From: Saposhnikovia divaricata
Taxonomy: Eukaryota > Streptophyta > Magnoliopsida > Apiales > Apiaceae
Direction of reading: 5' to 3'
Assembly (NCBI GenBank): GCA_036435485.1
Contig: CM071598.1
Location: forward strand, 144,812,148-144,876,147
DNA: 64,000 bases
Position numbers and translations under genes: made by a program. Below, piece after piece: positions 58,961 through 64,000 of this stretch. Every line of letters starts with the position of its first letter. Positions within the stretch are counted from its first letter, which is position 1. The notes under the pieces are model-generated. The model searched no databases. It was not told where the DNA came from and saw nothing but the letters and a program-made list of their open reading frames with translations.

Positions 58961-59637
58961 ACTACATAGCCACATTCAATGCCACCGGGTTGTTTAGGAC
59001 ATCCCTATTTTACAAAAAAAAAAAAAAATTGGATCAATAACTAAACTACAAATACAACACAGATCCACCAATTTGATAATGCAACTGTTATGAGAAATAA
59101 CTCAAACTGCAGAAATTAAAACTTATAGAAATATATTTGACACCCGGGGCTTTATTTCCCCTTTCAGCCTGAATATTAAAGCAACTACCGCCCTGTCACG
59201 TGTGGCAGTGTTAATATGGCTTTATGGTCGATATTTGAATAAGTAAACAATTGATATCAAATAATTAAAATACCTTGATACTGTTTTTTCCAAGTCCGGA
59301 AAAGTAGTTGAACGAGGCAAAGGATTGAGTAGGTAAATTTCGTCACCCCATATTAGGACCAGTATCCAATGGTAACTGATTTTATTAAAAAAATATGAAA
59401 AACAGAATTTAAACAAAATCATATAAATTTGGATTCCGTGGTATACAAATAGATAAAATAAGTGATTTATCAAAAATGTGGAAAGACTTAATGTACTTAC
59501 TTGGAATTATGCGGCATGAGGAAAAGACGATCCGGATTACCCTCTTTCAAACGACTAACCATGTAAGTTTCAAAGTCGCTGTTTAAGGTAAATACAGCTC
59601 CGGGGTCACGAAAAGCAAACAAATCCAAATTCTTATT
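58961..59637 (-). pseudogene. CACTA Ulp1-like protease, upstream exons
   Basis: Three exons on the - strand with consensus splice borders. Exon 59637-59501 encodes FRDPGAVFTLN and DRLFLMPHN and ends at GTAAGT. Exon 59375 to about 59282 (or 59274) encodes YHWILVLIWGDEIYLLNPLPR, which holds the catalytic His (HW); Asn stands where the family usually has Asp. Exon 59004-58961 encodes QPGGIECGY with the catalytic Cys. It is cut at 58961 by Tekay E and resumes at 44043. The H-(D/N)-C order and Q before Cys are typical of C48 (Ulp1/SENP) proteases carried by plant transposons. Exons further 5' were not recognised. Confidence 0.78.
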
Positions 59638-59886
59638 CTGACAAACCACAGAATGCAAGTACCTATATTAAAAACCAATTAAAGTAATATTGAAACGAAA
59701 TATGCAGAACACAAGAATACATGACAAAAGACAAGACAGACAAGAATCATGAACTAATGTTTATGCATTTTTATGCATTTGCTAGCAACAGTTATACTTG
59801 CAAACGGCAAACCTATCAAACCTATCCAGCTACAATTATGAAATAATGTTTTCTATTATATATTTTAGTTTTTAAATGAGAAAACT
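59638..59886. other. CACTA intron or flank
   Basis: AT-rich, with no exon that I can recognise. It directly follows (on the - strand, precedes) the 59637 acceptor. Confidence 0.4.
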
Positions 59887-60075
59887 GGGCTGAGGTTGTC
59901 CTCAAGGAAGAATCATGAGATTAAAAGATTTTGTTACTATAAAACAAGTGGCCTCGTAGGGTCAATTTTGTAAATATAATTTTTTTTATAATAACTTACA
60001 TATATACCCTTAAATTTATATTGAAAATATTTTAAGCTCAGGGGAGAACCCTGAGGACAACATCATATCAAGCCC
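59887..60075. mobile_element. MITE-like element, about 190 bp
   Basis: Imperfect terminal inverted repeats. The left end reads GGGCTGAGGTTGTCCTCA; the right end, reversed, reads GGGCTTGATATGATGTTGTCCTCA with a 6-bp insertion. The inside is AT-rich and non-coding. No clear target duplication was found, so the superfamily is not assigned. Confidence 0.5.
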
Positions 60076-60385
60076 TTTTTAATAATCAAGATACATTCGA
60101 CGTTAAGGATGTTAAACAACTCAATGTTAATTCAAAGTATTAATGAAATCCGCTTTAAATTTGGCAAAAAAAAAATTAATTTATTATTAAAAATTGTATT
60201 AACATTTTCACCTTAATTAAAAAAGGTAAATCTTTAAGTATAAAAATATTAAATCGCATAAATTGCGCTGCACCGTGTTTTTATAATGTAATTTACATGA
60301 TTTTAATATAATGCAATTTACATGATTTTAATGTTACATGATATTGTTGCAGTTTGTAATTTTAATCAAATCGCATATAGAGATT
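60076..60385. other. AT-rich non-coding stretch
   Basis: No ORF or structure of note apart from two or three copies of a short unit with TTTACATGATTTTAAT near 60293-60345. Confidence 0.4.
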
Positions 60386-60387
60386 GA

Positions 60388-60546
60388 TTTGCGAATTTTT
60401 TTTTTCGAATTTTTTGGCTTATAGTCTTTTACAATGAGTATCTGTTCATTGACAAATCTCGTGGTAAGTAAGTATCGAACCCAGAACTTCAGGGTCGACT
60501 AGAGGTAAGCTCAACTAGCTGTATTGCCCTCTCGGCGAACTCTTCA
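60388..60546 (-). mobile_element. Candidate SINE remnant
   Basis: On the - strand a B-box-like GGGTTCGATACT (about 60469-60480) lies downstream of a TAGTTGAGCTTACC segment resembling a weak A box. The element ends in an A-rich tail (60395-60404). A short GCGAA repeat flanks both sides. Degenerate; this is a guess from box order. Confidence 0.4.
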
Positions 60547-60699
60547 AAAAAATACAATTTTAATGTTAATGTTTAATTTAAAGAGGTCAATGATTTTTTA
60601 AAAAAATTAAATATCACTAGTTATAAAATTTGAATATAACAAAATGCATATAACTTACAATTTTAGTATTAATGTTTAATTTTGATTAATATTAGAATT

Positions 60700-61135
60700 T
60701 GTTCTGGAATAAAAACTAGGGTCTGCGCGTATTTAATGCTAGGGTTGGTGAATTTCGAGCTTTAATGATTGTTTCTGCGTTCGAGACTAATTGGTTATCA
60801 CAGAATGCCTACGTATCTCTGTATTGATAGAGAATCAAGCTAACGTAGTTCTTTGTGCTCGTCCTTGGGACTATGACGGCGAGGACACACCAATGACGTG
60901 TAGTGGTTTTTATGTTCTTATTCGAGGATTAAGCCACGTAGTTCTTAGAATGAGGGGTCAGTCTCTTATATAGGCGTTGGGAGCCTAAGATTTAGAGTAG
61001 GGTTAGGAGACTTGATGGACAAGTTGCCTCCTTGAAGAAGGTTCTAGACTTCTGCCTTGTAGGAGTCGGCAACTTCTTGTAGAAGTAATATCCTCATTTG
61101 ACTCTTATTGCTAGCTGTCAACCACCCTTAATACT
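60700..61135. other. GC-richer island of unknown origin
   Basis: This block stands out from AT-rich surroundings. It contains TGCCTACGTATCTCTG and a later AACGTAGTTCTTTG with a second GTAGTTCTTAG copy near 60935. The longest frame is 60 codons and lacks recognisable domains. It looks like a dispersed plant repeat, but I cannot name the family. Confidence 0.3.
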
Positions 61136-62080
61136 AATTACGAAATTAATATTTAATTAGGATTTTGGACTGAGTTTTATATTTGGACCAAACTAGATTC
61201 ATTTAATATATCCTTAAATGTGTTTTTATAACTTACTTTTAGCCCAGAATTTTAGTAATGCATTTATGTAATAAGTCATATAGATGCACAAAATGTAATC
61301 AAACATTTATAATGAAAGTACATAATGTATAGTTATATCCGGCATATATAGTATATAATAAAGTTTAAATTAGAATCAATTATAAAATTAGAATATATCA
61401 GCCATATATTTGTGTAATCAATGATTTATATTTATGAGTTCTACTATTGTAGATGATATATCTAATTGCACACCATATTTTTGAGAATATGATATACTTT
61501 TGCTATACATATTATTTTTTTTCTAAGATATATTATTTTTTTCATAAAAGGAATTATAATTTACATTATCCAACTTATATTTTATTTTATAATATGTTTA
61601 TAAAAATGATTATGTTGGAATTCTATTGAATATCCAATAAAATATTTAAAAAAGTATAATATTTTACATCATAATATATATAATGCTCCTTAGGTTCTAA
61701 TATAAAGACTGTTTTATATGAAAATTGATCCATATATATTACATTATAATAGATACTTTTGTAAGTTCATTATGTAGGAGAATAACTTTTAATTGTACCT
61801 CTCTAGCCTTTCACTCCTGGAATATTAATTTCTTTTTACAAAACTTTACATACTTTGTTTAAAGAAAATAACTAAACATACGTTTCCTGTTAGCTTATAG
61901 CATATTTGGGACGTTAGAACTTGTTGTTGCTTGTCTTCTTCCTTCGTATCGTTCAAATTGTCTATTTTAACTTCCATTAATAAATTTTGAATTAATTGTT
62001 TATTAGAAAAATCAGTTATTAGATGTTTAAATTAATTGATTCAAGCTTATCAGTCAATCAACAAATTCGAAGTTACTTAG
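61136..62080. other. AT-rich non-coding stretch
   Basis: Very AT-rich, with no ORF over 60 codons and no inverted or direct repeats I could anchor. Confidence 0.4.
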
Positions 62081-62081
62081 G

Positions 62082-62295
62082 TCCCCTTTTGGAATATCTT
62101 ATTTTTCAGAAATAAGTTAATTATTCTGCAAAAAAAAGTACGTAAATATGTAATTTTTTCTGAAATAAATAACTTATTTTTGCAAAATAACGAATATTAA
62201 ACTCCCCATACACATTTTTCTATAAAAAAATTTATGTAAATACGAATTTTTTTCCGAAATAAGTAACTGTTGGAGTTAAGATTTGGCAAACGGGA
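62082..62295. mobile_element. Candidate hAT-like MITE
   Basis: The left end GGTCCCCTTTTGGAATA and the right end TTTGGCAAACGGGAC are roughly inverted. Inner repeats of TTCNGAAATAAGTAA type occur on both arms. About 210 bp and AT-rich. No confirmed target duplication. Confidence 0.35.
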
Positions 62296-62629
62296 CGTTA
62301 AGATTACCTCTAAACAATTTGTTTTAGGAATTAGATATATTTTTAATTTTTTAAATTGAGTTATTAAGTAATGAGAATAAAAAGTTACTGAGATTAGTTT
62401 AGGAGCTTATCTGAGTTAATAAAATTATAACCAATAATAACATAATACATGGTATTTGTATGTAAATGTAAATATTAAATTTTTACATATATAATATACA
62501 ATGAATATGATTATTTTTTTTAAAAAAATATAAACATGAATACAAAAAATAAGATAATTTTATAATGTTATCTCAAATAATTTCCTGAGATAATTTTAAG
62601 AACGTTATCATCATAAATAATTTAGGGTC

Positions 62630-63140
62630 TGTTTGTTTACACTAATTTCAAGGAGTTTATGGCTTATAAGGTGCTTATATGGGGTGTTTGCCAAAATAAG
62701 TTTTAGCTCAACTTATAGCTTATAAACCCATAAGTTGAATGTTAAGAATCCTTAACTTTCAACTTATAACTTTTTTTTTTTTTTTTTTTGAAGGTCTTTC
62801 AACTTTCAACTTATAACTTATAACTTATTTTCGATATACGTAATATATAATATCCTTCAAATCTTTAAAACTGTATATCTCTCGATCCATTCATTAGAAA
62901 ATTGATATGTATATATCAAATTTTCCCATTCATCGAGATCAATCCATTGATATCCATTGTTATATATAAAAAAATAAATATTTTGAAAATTATAAAAAAA
63001 AGTTAACTTATAAATTCTGATTTACCCAAACAGTCTGATTATAAGTTTGATTTATCAAATACTCTACTAACTTATAATCTCTACTTATCACTTATATACA
63101 TAAATGCTTATAAATCATAAGCTACTATCCGAAACATACA
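62630..63140. mobile_element. Candidate hAT-like MITE rich in CTTATAA motifs
   Basis: It begins near TAGGGTCTGTTTGTTTAC, contains many CTTATAA/TTATAAG inverted words and a T(n) tract (62771-62789), and ends near CTATCCGAAACATA. The layout resembles plant hAT MITEs, but the termini do not match well. Confidence 0.35.
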
Positions 63141-63930
63141 CATAGTATGATTAAAATTACACCTATTGAAAGAGGAGAATAGTTTTCTTACATTGACATT
63201 ATTGTACATTGATGACATCAAGTTAGACAAAGACATTAAAAGTTTGCAAAATAAGACATAGCTGAGTCTGTCAGCTAGGCGTAGATATTCGAGTTAAACA
63301 GCCTAGGCTAGGCTAGACCTACACAAATCACAGTCTGCACAAGTAACAAATCACAGTCCGGGAAGTTTGAAGTTATCCAACTAACCAACAGTTAAAAATA
63401 GTTTATGATTGAGAAACGAGGGTCCATGCCAAAATAATAAATAGTTTATGATTTGAAATTATTATAAATTAAAAGTTAAAAATTAACATTTAATTTTATA
63501 ATTTTATTAACATAAAAAATTATAAAAATAGATAAAATATAATTTATGATTTGTACATATTAATATAATTACAATAATAATTATGGTTTTATTTAATAAT
63601 AATTTTATTTATGATGGATATATAAATGTTAATATGATTTCATTAATATTTAATTTTATTTTATTAAAATAAGATTAATTTTATCAGAATAGTATCTCAT
63701 ATAGTCAAAACAAATTTTTAGTATTAATTAATTTTCAATTTTGACTCTCTTTTAGCCTTTTTTAGTATGAAAACGTATAAATTGAGAGTTTACATCTTAA
63801 TTAGTGACCATTGGCTATCTGAATTGAAAGTATGTTAATGCTATTGAACTTTTGTTGACATTGCATACATATGTTATTAAATGTTGTAAAAAATTTTGAA
63901 ATTTTGAAATTTAATCAAAGAATTGCTTAT
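63141..63930. other. AT-rich non-coding stretch
   Basis: No coding potential; nothing recognised. Confidence 0.4.
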
Positions 63931-63932
63931 AA

Positions 63933-64000
63933 TACTCTTTCTGTCTATAAAGAATTGTAAAAAATTTTGAAATTTTAAAATTTTAATTTTGAACTTTTTT
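63933..64000. mobile_element. Possible Stowaway-type MITE start, cut by window end
   Basis: TACTCTTTCTGTCTATAAAG resembles the CTCCCTCCGT-type terminus of mariner-like Stowaway MITEs, next to a TA. Only one end is visible, so this is tentative. Confidence 0.3.

Noticed and set aside
60791..60973. 60-codon ORF in the right flank
   Set aside because: Short, with no domain and no supporting context.

Overview
This is plant nuclear DNA: an intergenic block built almost entirely of nested transposable elements. I find no intact host gene, no rRNA or tRNA gene, no CRISPR array and no organellar insert. The evidence for a plant is Sirevirus-type copia and Tekay-type chromovirus retrotransposons, initiator-Met and tRNA-Asp primer sites, and CACTA ends. 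The Sirevirus proteins remind me of those in asterid, perhaps Apiaceae, genomes. That placement is an impression from memory, not a search result.

Left third (1-16,431). Bases 1-1420 are the 3' LTR end of a + strand chromovirus (Tekay A). It lies inside the 3' part of a + strand Sirevirus (Sire A), represented by a truncated env-like ORF (1421-3226), a polypurine tract and a 3' LTR (3386-3688, resuming 15065-16050). A complete - strand Sirevirus (Sire B, 3689-15059, target duplication ATTTG) is inserted in that LTR. It has gag, pol and an env-like ORF, all carrying disabling lesions. Sire A appears to sit in an older gypsy LTR (LTR D, seen at 16056-16431 and 40944-42061).

Middle (16,432-42,061). 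A second chromovirus (Tekay B, 16432-40938, - strand, duplication GTTCA) splits LTR D. Its inside is badly decayed and composite: a pol 3' end, a piece of another LTR, then a second decayed pol. Element C (24580-35867, - strand, duplication ACAAG) is nested within it. C is a Tat/Athila-type element with a tRNA-Asp primer site and near-identical LTRs, but it encodes only gag and protease.

Right third (42,062-64,000). A CACTA transposon end (42746) with a hairpin-rich subterminal array leads into exons of a Ulp1-like cysteine protease on the - strand. A third chromovirus (Tekay E, 44049-58960, - strand, duplication ACTAC) is inserted within the exon carrying the protease Cys box. The protease exons resume at 58961-59637. 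Tekay E has LTRs of about 4.3-4.5 kb, recognisable gag and pol with several stops and frameshifts, and an extra acidic ORF between the primer site and gag. The last 4.3 kb is AT-rich, with candidate MITE and SINE remnants.

The elements do not form a shared pathway; what links them is order of insertion. LTR D is older than Sire A and Tekay B. Sire A is older than Sire B and Tekay A. Tekay B is older than C. The CACTA element is older than Tekay E. The less expected items are four evenly spaced covarying hairpins at 23.6 kb, a 17-copy ATTCGA array in the Sire A LTR, the accessory ORF of Tekay E, and the gag-protease-only element C.
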